DNA of 64,000 nt from Takakia lepidozioides (GCA_030704615.1 CM060731.1:90874756-90938755); one strand, 5' to 3'. Shown: positions 34,525 to 46,433, counted from the stretch's first letter. Translations and numbers: made by a program. The notes: generated from the letters alone by a model not told the origin.

Positions 34525-37500
34525 TTAGGTACACGTAGTACAAATGCTTGCAAGGCAGTATGATGCCCCCTTGTTCGCCATGATCTGGAAGTCGGTGCAA
34601 TTGCAGGTGGGTAATTCTGAAATGGTGATGGTGTACACCTCATTGCGAACAGCTGAGCCCGCCGTGGCCATCTGATACACACGCCCGAATCCTGGTGGGG
34701 GCACTTCTGTCGAGCTCTGGATTGTACAGTTCATCCGAAGTGCATTCCCCATCCTTGTCTCGTTCACTTTTGAGGGAGGTCGCCGCCTCTTCGGTTTCCC
34801 CCAACGGTGTGTAGGATGCTTAGAGCTGTCGTGTCCCATTGTTCTTGCTCTCACAGGGGTCGGTGGTGGAGGCTGTGGAAGCGGAAATGGTTGTCTGGGG
34901 ACGTCAGTGCGCTGCACCATCCGAAATCCTGCGGCGGTAAGGGCGTCGGCCTCAACCTGACTCAGATCGCAGCCTGGTTCCACCGGCCACACCGGGGGAG
35001 CCTCTGGCATTGTTTGTATGCCGTACTTGGGCTTTCCATACACGCAAGTCATAATGTCGTGCCTGCAGAACCAGAACTGGGTGGTTGTCCTCCGCAAACT
35101 TTGCATGGACAAATCTTCCTGTAAAAGTAGGAGCAGGGACAGCCCCATCTGGATTCCTCCTTATCATCTCTAAACAACGTTGCCGTGTATCCACACGAAT
35201 TGCGGAACACCTTCCTCGAAACGACGGCTTTGTGCGAGCAATTCTCCACTGTGATGCAGACACAGTCGTCTCCACAATGGCTTGGCCATACTGCATAACA
35301 GCGGGCGGAATCTGGGGCAAGGGAGCGGTGGGAATTTCTCGCACGAAATCCCCGGTTGAAGGCGACGGCGATCTGGAATTTCTTGGGCTTCCACTGCTGG
35401 AAGACACATTGTGCGGCAACATGACGGGACCTCGAGGTGCTGTCCGAATGTTCCTGTCGGATCTCCAGGAATCCTCTTCGCACCCGGGTTCCTCTTCAAT
35501 CCTCCGCCTGACAGGGCGAGTCCGGACGTCCCCCTCTAGGTGTTCACCTCTGCGGTGCAGAGGCGTCCCTTTGATCTTCTCTCGCAATGCTGTCGCCCAT
35601 TTCACTGGATTCTTGGACCTCGAAGCTGTTCGTACCAACAATTCCTCCCTGTCGGCCCAAAGCCCCATTGTTTGCGCTCAGGAACTTGTAGTACGTGGCT
35701 TGCTGCATGATTGCTCTGTCGATGTCCTCCGTTGTGGCCGTCACTACGTCCACCAGATGTGCGGCAGAAGACGCTCGCCAGGAGGAGTGGACCGATTCTG
35801 CCATATTCGTGTTCGGCATGTCCGTGTCGGAATCCAAGCACCGCTCCTAGAAGGACACAAACAATGGTGAGGGACCAATCGAAATGTCCGTAACAGAAAG
35901 ACAAATGAACGAAAATGACAGCCTACCTCCCGCATGTACTGTCCGAACTGTCGATACCGAAAATGCCACCACCCCAACCAGCTGTGCAATGCTCCCAGAT
36001 TGGTTGTCTCCACTGCACCTGACGTGTTCCACCAAGCCTCGATGATAGCAAACTTAACCTCCGCGTCATCAAATGTGGGTGCATCCTTCCACGCCGTACA
36101 AAGGACACGGTGTTCAGCCTGGAATGAGCTAGCAACAAATTTGGTAGTGTAGTGGGATAGACTCTGCATCCAATGGAATCCACAGGATCTCTCTTTCCCC
36201 TCCATTGGAACATTGGGGTCCTCCGTACACACGCCGCACCGCTGCCCAGTTGGCCTGAGCGTTTCTGCCATGAATCCCCTGAAATTGGGCTCTGGCAATC
36301 CCGCCCTTGCCATCTGCTCGTTTATGCCCTCCCACAGATGCATCTCGGACTGTGTGTCCTCCCCTTTCATCTCGCAGATTGCAATCGTCATGAGCCTCTT
36401 GGAGTGATAGTCATAAACATGCGCACCCATAGTCACCCACTGATGGTTTGTAATTCGCTTGATGTGATCAAACATCACCCAAGCATTCGACAAGTTTCCA
36501 GTTGTCATGCGAGTGACCAAGTCGACTCCACTCCCAGGCCCACACGTCGACATTTTGAAAATGTAACAACGATCGGATTCGCTGCCTTGCCCTGGAAACC
36601 TGCTACCTTGGATGTAGTCATATCCAGTCATTCCGTTTCACCTCAGGATTGAGTACATGTCCGACCCCTGCCGAACTCCTGCTTGCAAGATACGATGTGA
36701 TTCCGCACATTCGGACTACAAACGTGCGAGAACGGACTCCAAGAGGTCACGCATCTCGTCTTCGTCAAGGGCTCTCGGTCGGAACCATCTTCAGACATGA
36801 TTTTGCCAAGAGCAATCTTGTGGGCTGCCTTCAGCTGAATCTGCTTTGGTCTGGCTCCGGGGCTCAATTTCACCTCCTCTTTTTATGATGTCGTGTGCTT
36901 CCTGCACAGCCTCCGCATGTTGCCTCTCGCCAAGGGGTGGCAGTGGACCCCAACGTGTATGCAAGCTCTAGTCAAGTCCGGGAGCAAATGGATTACGTAA
37001 TATTGCTTGGCTCTGCACATGGACATGCACGTCGGTGGTTCTTTGCAATGTGCACACTTGAAAGAACCCGCAGGAGCTTGGCTGGAGACAATGAATGGAT
37101 GATGCGTTGTGCCAGTCCAATCCGTCTCGTTTCTCCGCCCTCCTTTGGAGAGAAAGTGGAAGCAGGTGGGATTGAGGCACCTCAGCTTCCCCGCACAGAG
37201 GACATATCGTACACGAACACCATCAGCAATTTTCGTGCTACTGGTCTTCGTCACACACACAGGGGTGTCCGTCATGCTTTCGATCCATGTCTGTTAACAT
37301 CCCGGAGGCTTTGTTTGACGAAGAAACAGGTGGAAACTCGAAGATGACATTGCCATCGACTTCGGAGGCAGAAACGTTACCTTTCTGACTGGGAATTTGG
37401 CATAGTCGAGAGCAGCCAGCTCGGAGCGAGAACCATCGAGGTGATGTTGTCGTAGGAGCTGCACAATGGACCGGGTTGGAGTTATGCTCGAGGGCACATG

Positions 37501-38066
37501 CGTAGCACCTACAGAGACGTCCATGCCGGATTTGAACGACCGTGTGGAGGACATGGGTACCTCAATGCAATCATCTTCCTCGTCGGAAATGTCGAATACG
37601 TCCACACGAGAAGCTATGGAGGGTCTTGACGGTCCAGGTCGGGAATGATTATCGTTGCATACCTCTCTGTTGGCAGTGGCCGCCTGTCGGTTTCCGGACT
37701 CCTTTGTGGATGGTGTGGGCAGCGACTGATTCGGAAAGGGAATGGGCATTCCCACAGCTCGGTACAGGATGGTGTCTGATGGGGGACGTGCCATTCGATT
37801 CCGCAACCTCCGTCGTTACCTAGCACGACAATGGTCTCGTCAACCTGTCCAGGAACATCCTTCCTTTCTTCTTCCAAATAAACTGTGCCCGGTTTGAGCT
37901 TGAATTTGGAACAAAGGTAAGTTTCAGTCACTCTGCAAAGTCCTCCCTCGTTTGGGATCCAGGCTCTCCCAAGTTGCGGAGGACAGCAAACTATAGCGTA
38001 GGAATTCGGAGCCATCGAACACGCACGAAGTTGGCAAGTGCGAGGTTCAGTATAGCGACAGACCAA
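34525..38066 (-). pseudogene. SWIM-finger transposase, Mutator-like (decayed)
   Basis: Reading the minus strand: an N-terminal disordered part with an acidic FDISDEEDD patch (38066-37294), a Cys/His region at 37275-36883 (CLNPTC, CAHC, CMSMC, RACIHVGVHCHPL), then the core at 36631-35744. The core has FKMSTCGPGSGVDLV, WVMFDHIKRI, MGAHVYDYHSKRLMTIAICE, EGKERSCGFHWMQSLSHYT and the acidic NTNMAESVHSSW. An intron (35926-35847, GT-AG) is in phase with the flanks. The C-terminus (35148-34525) has a SWIM finger: TCNCTDFQIM and, one frame over, LPCKHLYYV. Damage: an in-frame TAA near 36883, compensating shifts near 36900 and 36290, and a 1-bp shift in a G-run at about 34572. Confidence 0.82.
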
Positions 38067-38409
38067 GGCTCACAGGCACCATGCGGAGTCCATCGACGAT
38101 TGGAAGTCGCACATTGAAGTGGAAAGTATTGTTTCAAGCTACATGCATGAAGGTGGGAGGTTGATTCCATAGCCAGTAAGTAGACAATGATGGCCGATTC
38201 GGCGACGAAATAACATCTCCTGACAGTTTCTCCTGAGGGTGGATCCAGCAGTATTCTCGGTGCAGACAGGAACGTTCGCACTGACAAGTGCCAGGACTGT
38301 TAGTTAAAACGGTCAGACAACCAAGTTGTGCTCATCAAGACTGGCCGCAATTGTGTTGTTTCGGAACAATGCAACCCATTCAGGTTCCAGATTTCCCGTC
38401 CGAGTGATT

Positions 38410-39830
38410 CTTTCGATTGCTGGTGGACGGAAATACGGCGCCGCATTTCCGTATTGCATCTTGGTCATGCACCAGAGCGACGGAAATGCGGCACCGAGTT
38501 TCCGTCCGGGGGAAACCTTTATACTCTCCAGAACGGAAATGCGGTAACGCATTTCCATCCAGCAAGCACGGTATGTGAAGGTGGAACGGAAATGCGGTAC
38601 CGCATTTCCGTTCTGATTGAGAATTATGAACAACGGGAACAGAAATGCGGCACCGCATTTCCGTCCGAGTCGCACTTTCCGACATTCCAGAACGAAAATG
38701 CGGCGCCGCATAAGGGAGAACGGAAATGCGGTACATTTCCATCCAAAAGCACGGTATGTGAAGGTGGAACGGAAATGCGGTACCGCATTTCCGTTCTGAT
38801 TGAGAATTATGAACAACGGGAACACGTTTCCATTTTGTATCTGATGCATGGAGCCGAGTGCAATTCCGACCGCTTGAGACGCGCAATTCCGATTGAGACA
38901 TTCATACTATCCAGAACGGAAATGCGGTACCCCCGCATTTCCGTTCTGACTGAAATCGTGAACCATCGGAACGAAATGCCGCATTTCCATCCGAGTCGCA
39001 CCTCCAACATTCCAGAACGAAATGGCACCGCATTTCCGTTCTGATGAAAAATCTGAAACATCTGAAATGCGGTACCGCATTTCCGTCGGAGTCGCACCTT
39101 CCGACATTCCAAAACGGAAATGCGGCGCGCGCATTACCGTTTGTATGTGAGGCATGGAGCTGTGGAACGAAAATGCGGCACGCATTTCCGCCAGTGTCAG
39201 ACCGTTAATACTCTACAGAACGGAAATGCGGTACCGCATTTCCGTTCTGACGAAAATCGTGAACAACGGGAACAGAAATTCGGCTCCGCATTTCCGTCCG
39301 AGTCGCACCTTCCGACATTCTCGAACGGAAATGCGGCGCCGCATTTCCATCCATGTGAGACCTTCAAACTTTCCAGACCGGAAATGCGGCACCGCATTTC
39401 TGTTCAGGTGAGACCTCTATACTTTCCCGAACGGAAATGTGGCACGGCATTTCCGTTCATCAACTGCGGTATGTGAAGGGGGAACGGAAATGCCGGTACC
39501 GCATTTCGTTCACATTGAAAATCATGAACCACGGGAACTGAAATGTTGCCGCATTTCCGTCCGAATCGCACCTTTCGACATTCCTGAACGGAAATGCGGC
39601 GCCGCATTTCCCTTTTGTATCTCATACATGGAGCTGTGGGACGGAAATGCGGCACCGTATTTCCGTTCAACAACTAAGGTATGTGAAGGTGGAACGGAAA
39701 TGCGGTGCCGCATTTTCTTCCAACAAGTACGGATGTGTAGCTTCGTGATGGTACTTAACGGAAATGCGGCGCCGCATTCGCATTTTCACTCCAACTCATC
39801 AGACGCTGGGACGGAAATGCCTTGAAATGT
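38410..39830. repeat. Palindromic satellite A1: 22-bp dyads at 53-bp period, higher-order repeat
   Basis: About 26 dyads of GGAAATGCGG and its complement around a 2-bp centre (CG, CA or TA). Starts at 39222, 39274, 39327, 39380, 39433 and 39486 show the period is 52-53 bp. The 31-bp spacers fall into five recurring types, recognisable by TTTGTATCTNATGCATGGAG, GTGAGACCTTNATACT, CGGTATGTGAAGGTGG, TTCTGATTGAGAATTATGAA and TCCGAGTCGCACCTTCCGA. They mostly follow one another in that order. It lies between the transposase and the ParB/methyltransferase gene. Open frames across it are artefacts. Confidence 0.93.
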
Positions 39831-40216
39831 GAACACGTGGAGCAACGGAATTGCGGCACATGTCTGCACTCTATCTGACTGAAGGGCATGAGGCGGCGCG
39901 GCCTGACCGTTGGATAATGATGTTTGTTTTTCGGACGGCAGGCGTACCCTGAACGATTCGAATTTCGTAATGACGCAAAGTCCACGAGGAGACACTTTCG
40001 TCCAACCCTTTCGAACCCAAGTGGTGGTGCATCACCGCCGTTTCATCTACTTTTGTCGTGTCTCCTCAGTCACCCCTCTCGCGCCCTTTCCATCTGCACT
40101 CTTTGCCCCTTTTCCCTCTCTCTGTTCTTTATGCTCGAACCTGAGAGGGGGGGAGTTCGTGCACCAGACAGGAGACCTCGTCGCAAGCTCCGAAATTATA
40201 CTTCGGACGTAGGCCA

Positions 40217-42333
40217 ATGCCGAAGGGGAGGAAGCAGATGCGTCTACAGGAGGAGATTGCCATCTCCGAGCAGCAGGCCACTCAGGCAACCCAGCCACCA
40301 GTGAGAGCTCCATGCGATCGGGCTGCGCGCAGCTGATCGAGCACCGAACCCCCCATTTTGCTTCTGTAATTCTTAGACTGAATGCTAGGAGACTTGAATG
40401 CAGAACATGTTTGCATGCCTAACAGGAAAGGTGGACGTGCTGGAGGGATCGCAGGAATCCGAAGAGCCGCAGGAAGAGTCCGAGGAGCTAGCTGCAGCAC
40501 GTACACCCACCCGATCCCCGAGCGCGGGTATTCCTGCCGGGCCTAGCCCTGTGCGTTTCAAAGACGCGGCTTCGAAGGGCAAGTTCAAAGCCCAGAGATC
40601 GACTCGCGTTCTTCGGTCATGGAGAATCGCCAGCAGGGGTCGGGCCCTTCTCCAGCAAAGTCGAAGAAGAAGCAGCCCGTCCCTCTACTGGTTTCTGAAC
40701 GGCTCAGGCCGATTCACCCCCCCAACGCGAATGAAGCAGCAGGGTAAAAGACAGATTCAATTGCAGCAGACACCTTCACCTGCAAGGATGAGGAAGCAGA
40801 AGGCAATCAGGGCGACGGCGAACAATCTCCCGCAAAACCGCTTCCACGAGCTGAAGCTCAGTTCCTGGAGGATTTCCCGCCTGCAGATGTTGGGGCCGAC
40901 TCTGCTGCAGCGAAGGCAATGGGATCGACCGTTTCTCGATTTGGTACCGGAGGAGGGTGCTGCCGCTCAACGTTCGCAGCAAGACCTCACCACCGATGAG
41001 CAAGCAGGCCCGGAGGAGGCCTCTGCAATGGCAGAATTGCCCGCAGACAGGCCCCAGAGTGCAGCTCCAGTTGAGGATGCTCCAGCTGCTCAGCCACTAC
41101 CGGCACCTACAGACATGTCTCCGGAGGATTTCAAAAGTGCAGCGGATAAAATGTTGGAGGAGACACACAGTAGCATTGGCAGAGTTCTGGGCAGCAGGGT
41201 ATTCCAGCGGACTCTTCGAATCCCACTCTGTCGCATGGTCTCCCTTCCCATCGTCAGGCAGGCCCTTCCCGGAGATGTGGATAAGCTCAAGTTCGCATTT
41301 CGAGAAGGGTACCGTCTGGGATCGGCAGCGTTTTACGTTTCCATTGAGAATGAGGACGGCGAAACTCGTGGACCCACTGCCGATGATGAATTGTCAACGT
41401 GGGATACCCACTGGCACACTCGCAACACGAATTCGAGGCGACGCTGAAGGGTGATCCAGACTTCGGCCATATGTCGGGTAAAATGTTCTTTGTGTGGGAC
41501 GGGAATCACCGACTTCTCGCCTGGTGGGAGTACATCAAGCAGAACCATGCCAAGCACATTGGCTGGCATTACATGGTGGAGTGTGTCATCCTCAAGGTGA
41601 AGGCGGCAGACTCCTCCCTGCTCAAGAATGCCATGGCGGACCTCAACTCGTAAGATACTCATACCCTCCCTAGCACGTTCGAAATGCGGTGCCGCATTTC
41701 GGTTTCCATTCTGGTTTTGTTTCCGTGCTTCCGTGTACTGAACTGGAGAGTGTGCCTTGCAGGGTCACTGAAAATGCGTACGTGCATACCCACATGGCAC
41801 ATATGCTGTACAGGGTGAGGAAAACTGGTCTCACTGATCCGCAGATGTTTGCGGAAATGCTGGAGCCCGAGCTCATTCAGAAAGCCGTTGCAAAAACAGA
41901 CCGGACATGGTATCGTCTCACTATGGATGGAATGGTGGAGGTGATATACGAAGTAAGTCGTCCTCCAATTTCCCTCTGCTCATCCTTCCCAATTTCCAGT
42001 AATCTTTCCACATGAATCGAATGTAACGCTTCTGCATGTTTTTGTTGGCAGTCAAACATCAAGCTGGATTTGGCCCATGCCAAACGCTTCTTCATGGAAA
42101 GTGAGGGGCAGGTGAAAACGTTGCAGTCATTGACTGAGCACTTGAAGGAAGCCGGTGTCAAGTCCAGAACCAAATACAAGTCAAAGCTTGTGAAGCTGGT
42201 GGCAATTGCAGATCCGGCACTTGGAAAGGACTTCATCCCCGAGATTGCAAAACACTATTCTCGGGCCATGCAGCCGACCATGCAATTGGAGAAACTGCAT
42301 CCTCTCAACGGCATGTGTGGGGCGAAAGAGAAG
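40217..42333 (+). pseudogene. ParB-like N-terminal part of the cargo gene (multi-exon, frameshifted)
   Basis: A possible first exon is 40217-40300 (ATG, then a GTGAGA donor). An acidic, Pro/Ala-rich disordered part follows (40430-41130) in changing frames. The ParB-like fold is at about 41150-41650: a start RIPLCRMVSLPIVRQAL with KLKFAFREGYRLGSAAFYVS, then after a shift near 41398 FFVWDGNHRLLAWWEYI, the DGNHR box of ParB/sulfiredoxin-like domains, and HYMVECVIL. Introns 41652-41760, 41953-42050 and 42334-42387 are GT-AG. The exons between read VTENAYVHTHMAHMLYRV and SNIKLDLAHAKRFFMESEG. ParB-like domains bind or process nucleotides and often accompany DNA methyltransferases in phages. The helix-turn-helix of true ParB is not seen. 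Confidence 0.65.
41683..41706. repeat. Single 22-bp dyad inside an intron (41652-41760)
   Basis: AAATGCGG-TG-CCGCATTT lies mid-intron in the ParB/methyltransferase gene, with GTAAGA donor and TTGCAG acceptor on either side. Confidence 0.9.
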
Positions 42334-42887
42334 GTGAGGTTTCAATGCACTGAAGTTCCTTCCTAGCAATAGCCACTCTCTTCCAGCTCCTGACATTGGA
42401 TCGGAAATGGCAGACACGGTGGCTGTCGATCTGGAATGCATCCGAGAGCATAAGGACAATGTGGTCTTTTCCACTGGAAGTTTCCGACCCTGCAGTGGAT
42501 GTGTGGCTCAACCGCATGACTTGGTGTGGTTCCAGGTAATTCAAGGTACTTCCCCAGATTTGCTTTTCTGAAATGAATTCCCTGAACTGCTACGTGACAA
42601 TGCATTTGGGAATCGCAGGTAATGTCGAATGCGAAGGAGCAAGTCGTAATGCACACAAATTCGTTCGGCTTGTACGTCAAATGGGATGGAACACAGACAT
42701 TGGAAGACTACGTGACACGTTTCAGATGTGCGTACAAGGACAACCTTTTCGCCAGAGAGCTACAGACAGCAAGAAGGAGCGTGGAGTTTACACATCAGGA
42801 GGGAGCGGGGAAAGCTGCAATGCGAATTGTTTACAGGTGAAGCACAGCTGCCCTTGTATGCGAAGCCTGGTTACGAGGTTTGTCTCG

Positions 42888-42908
42888 GAAATGCGGCACC
42901 GCATTCGC
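42888..42908. repeat. Single 22-bp dyad inside an intron (42838-42981)
   Basis: GGAAATGCGG-CA-CCGCATT lies mid-intron between TACAG/GTGAAG and CTTGCAG. Confidence 0.9.
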
Positions 42909-44139
42909 ATTTTATGTTTTCGGTGGCACTCTGCGAGTAGGTTGGTCTCAACTTTGCTCACGCATGCTGACTGCCTTGCAGGTATATGAAATACGTGCTC
43001 CTTCAGACAGGGGCCCTGGCTCAAGCCCCCGTTCTTCATGGCTTGGACCGTGGCGGGCCCAAGCTGTGTCTACACACCCGAGATGCAGAAACAATGGCAT
43101 CCCGCGCATCTCGTTGGATGCCCCTGGTACCTGGACATGTCTGGCGGTATTGTTGACGAGTCTGAGAAAGATCTGCACGCCTTGGCAGAAGAGAAGAGAA
43201 AGGAAAGACGTGTCCCTGCTGGGCCAAAGTCGGCAAAGGAATCTGCTGCTCTGGAAGAATCCAGAAAGGCAGCTGAGATGGCACAAAAGACGGTGGATGC
43301 AGCTGTGCAGGCCCAACAGAAGGGGTCGAAGAAGAGGACTCGCCAGCAAGGAGCAGCTGTTGTGACACCCGCCAAAACGAAGAAGCAGAAACAGCCTTCA
43401 GGAAGAGGGTGAGGAAGAGGACTCCGATGGAGACTTTGCAACCAGCCCACCCCCCCAAAACGCAGGCTGCCTCCCCTGTGCCCACCGTTGTCACGAGGCA
43501 CGAGAACTGGCTCGGCAAAGAAGGCACTCTTCAACCCCCCAGGGGGGCACCCTTTCGAGCCGGTGGAAATGAAGAGGCCGAAAGTGGCTCCCGAAACAGT
43601 AGTCCAGTGTGTAAATGAGAGTTTCTTGGCGGCTTTGGATGGACGGGCAGCCAAGTTGGCATACATGAAGACCATGGAGGGTCTGAAGGGCAGAGCACTG
43701 AAGAAGGCGACTGCCGAAGAGCCTTCCGACACCCCAGGATTTCAGAATATGGTCTCGTTCTTTGAGAGGGTGTGTGCAGACAAGGATTGTAGGAGGGGCG
43801 GAAATGCCACCGAGTGGTCTTGCGATATGATCATCTTGGATATTCCGGACGGAGAGCCTGTGGAAGGACTGCAAGCTTTGCCATCTTGGAACAGGTACTC
43901 GGAGGACTTTGGAAGAAAGGATTCGGGCTTGCCCGCATGGTGTTGGACGACAGAGGCTGTGTGGTTGTCCTGGCGAGCAGAGGAAAAAAACTCAGACAGG
44001 AATTGCGAAGTGGACCCGCAAGAGCGCCGTCCCGATTCTGAAAAAGAAGTGGACGTGCATCAACACACTGGGCCTTCGGTCGGAAGGGAAGAAGGTGATT
44101 ACGACACTGGCACTCGTCCATTCATTTGCTTGGGTGTTT

Positions 44140-44162
44140 TCAAATGCGGTGCCGCATTCGGT
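44140..44162. repeat. Single 22-bp dyad inside an intron (44095-44190)
   Basis: AAATGCGG-TG-CCGCATT lies in the intron between AAG/GTGATT and TATGCAG. Confidence 0.88.
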
Positions 44163-45469
44163 TTCTAATCGTTCCCCCCTGTGTATGCAGACGAAGCAGT
44201 TCGATGCATACTGCTTTGTGAAGGAGAACTCCACCTTTGCTTTCCGGAAGGAGGAGGGAGGAAAGGTTGACCCGAACTGCGACCCCCTCGATTACGACGT
44301 TCTGTTCAACAACGTTCCCAAGGAACTTCTCCCTCATAGCCTCACTTCAACGGAACCCCTGCGGTACTCACGGACTCGGAGCCCCTGCCTTCATTCAGAC
44401 AATTATGGAGACATGCACAGACGTGGAGGGCACAGTGCTCGACCTCATCTGTGGGACAGGTATGCAGAATCTTGATCTATGCTGTTCTGCAAATTCTCGT
44501 TAGGATGTAGTTCGCAACATCTGAAGCGCCATGTGGTAATGTGTGGATGGCATTGTAACAGGTGCCTCAATGTGGGCTGGGCGGTTTTCCGACCGGCACC
44601 TCTTTGCCTACGAGGAGGATTCATCCGTGTGGGGATCCCATCTGGAAGGGCTGCAACGGAATGTTAAGGCTCCCGACAGAGCGGAAGTCTCCTCGGATTC
44701 GTCGGAGTCCGAGGAAGACACAGTGGACATTGATGCGGAGGAGAACCCGGAATACGAGTGAGTGCAAACATTGTAAGTTTGCAAAGCCTTCTGGGTCATT
44801 TTGTCAAACGAATTTCCCGACTGTGGTTCTCATTAGTCTCGTTGATGATTGTCATGTGCAGGATTGCAGGGTCCGGGTCGAAACATGTAGGGCCTACACT
44901 TCCTGCCAGGAAGAATGTCCCGTTCTTTGCGAGGGCCGACTTCATGACGAGCCCGGTGAGGGACTACTCCCTTCCTAGTTATGCAGCTAAACTCGCAAAT
45001 ACAGCGATTAGAAGAAGTGAGAATCCCAGTAAAGTAGAGCAGATTTTGGAGAGGGCTAGGGAGGACAGAAGGATAAGGAAAGAGTTGGCAGCAGCAGCTC
45101 AGACAGGTAGACGGGTACGAAAGTACATATGTGATTCAGCGGATGAGAGCGACGCAGACAGGGAGGAAGACGACCCAACGGAGGTGAGATGGACAGTTCC
45201 GCAAGGGGAAGATGGGATTTTCGAAAGCCTGGCCAACGAGCAGTCCGCTGGAGATGAGAAAGGCACTGAGGGGGTGGTGGGCGGAGCAGGACAGTCTAGA
45301 ACAGGATGAGGATTCGGATGATTTTCAAGATTAATAGAATTTTAATGAAGTCTCTGTAATGTAAATTCTCTTCCAGAGTATATAAAGGAAATTCTGCCCG
45401 ACATTCGTGACCCCCTCTCAGTGTGCATTCCAGCCACACAATCGCCCAAACCACGACGCTCCCAAAATC

Positions 45470-46140
45470 AGAAATGGGGCACCGCATTTCCAAAATTTTG
45501 GCAACTCTAAAAACCTCTTTTGGAAATGCGGCACCGCATTTCCAAAACAGGGGAGGGACTAAATTTTCCATTTCAATGTTGGCATAGTAAAAAGTAATCG
45601 GCCGATTGGAAATGCGGTGCCGCATTTCCAAAATTTCCTTTGTCCACGCCAGTTTTGGCCTCTCCCGCTCATTGCATGGATGCCACACGCTTACAGAGGT
45701 CGAACAAGGAGGTCGAACCCGAGATGGCGGAATTGGAAATGCGGGTGCCGCATTTCCATATTGGGGATGGTCGTTGTTCGAACTGCAGGCCCATCAGCAA
45801 AAATTGGCACCGCATTCCATTGTAAAAAAAAGTCGATGACGGACATGGAAATGCGGCGCCGCATTTCCAGAACGGACATCGCAATTTGTCCATTTGCAGA
45901 CCCTCTCACGGAAATGCGGTAACGCATTCCATCGCGCTGGTCGGAAATGTCACACTTTTCGAAGTGTTGGACGGAAATGCGGCACCGCATTCCCTTGTCC
46001 AAAAAGAAGTTTCCATTGCCAAGCTGGAAATGCGTCGCCGCATTTGCAATGCCAACCTCGTTGTCTGTCCAATTTATAGACCCGTGTTGGTATGTACCTG
46101 GACGGAAATGATGCACCGCATTTTGTCCGGCGGAAATTTT
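45470..46140. repeat. Palindromic satellite A2: second, looser array of the 22-bp dyad
   Basis: About ten dyads start near 45474, 45523, 45608, 45735, 45806, 45847, 45909, 45971, 46025 and 46103, at irregular 40-125 bp spacing. They share the GGAAATGCGG core, but the spacers differ from satellite A1. The array sits between the end of the methyltransferase gene and the twin genes. Confidence 0.9.
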
Positions 46141-46433
46141 CCCCAAATTGGCGGTGCCCCCGCACCCCCCATGGAAATTTCAATGTCCGACAAATAACTG
46201 GTATATTCTTGACACATGACTCTCATACCGGTTACTCTGGTAGATTCATCCGGACAGACAAATTGTAGAAATGAGACATCAAATTGTAAACAGTGGACCA
46301 ATTCCGACAGTTATTCAACAGAATGAAACACAATCATACAGAAGTGAGGTACGATGGGTTTATTGATCGGACACGATGTCTCACATTTACCAACTGCAGA
46401 CAAAACTAAGCCCTTCCTCCTTCTACATGGGCT

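Larger units (their letters stand above)
42388..45309 (+). pseudogene. Probable amino-type DNA methyltransferase part of the cargo gene (frameshifted)
   Basis: The piece downstream of the ParB-like part contains WSCDMIILDIPDGEP (43819-43860), at the place of motif IV, then LARMVLDDRGCVVVLAS (next strand of the fold), then after introns GAPAFIQTIMETCTDVEGTV and LDLICGT continued as GASMWAGRFSDRHLFAYEED, a clear SAM-binding motif I. Motif IV before motif I matches the beta order of N4/N6 amino-methyltransferases. Motif IV reads D-I-P-D instead of the usual D/N/S-P-P-aromatic, so activity is doubtful. A Lys/Ala-rich coiled coil lies at 43170-43400. The C-terminus (44945-45309) is charged. Frame changes near 43893 and 44000 and between 44340 and 44380 suggest decay, though some could be unmodelled splicing. 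It may be one protein with the ParB-like part. Confidence 0.6.

Noticed and set aside
35085-35870. 261-codon plus-strand ORF
   Set aside because: Antisense shadow of the transposase C-terminal region, which is supported by an in-phase intron and conserved motifs on the minus strand.
38328-39825. Long open frames (up to 238 codons) over the dyad satellite on both strands
   Set aside because: They translate the 53-bp repeat and exist because the repeat lacks stops in some frames. No domain, and equal openness on both strands.
38410-39830. CRISPR-like array (regular palindromic repeats with spacers)
   Set aside because: The spacers are not unique: they fall into five recurring types. There are no cas genes, and the context is a spliced eukaryotic genome.
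40398-41447. One continuous 349-codon gene
   Set aside because: The conserved ParB-like sequence changes frame inside and after it, so it is part of a broken multi-exon gene and not a complete protein.
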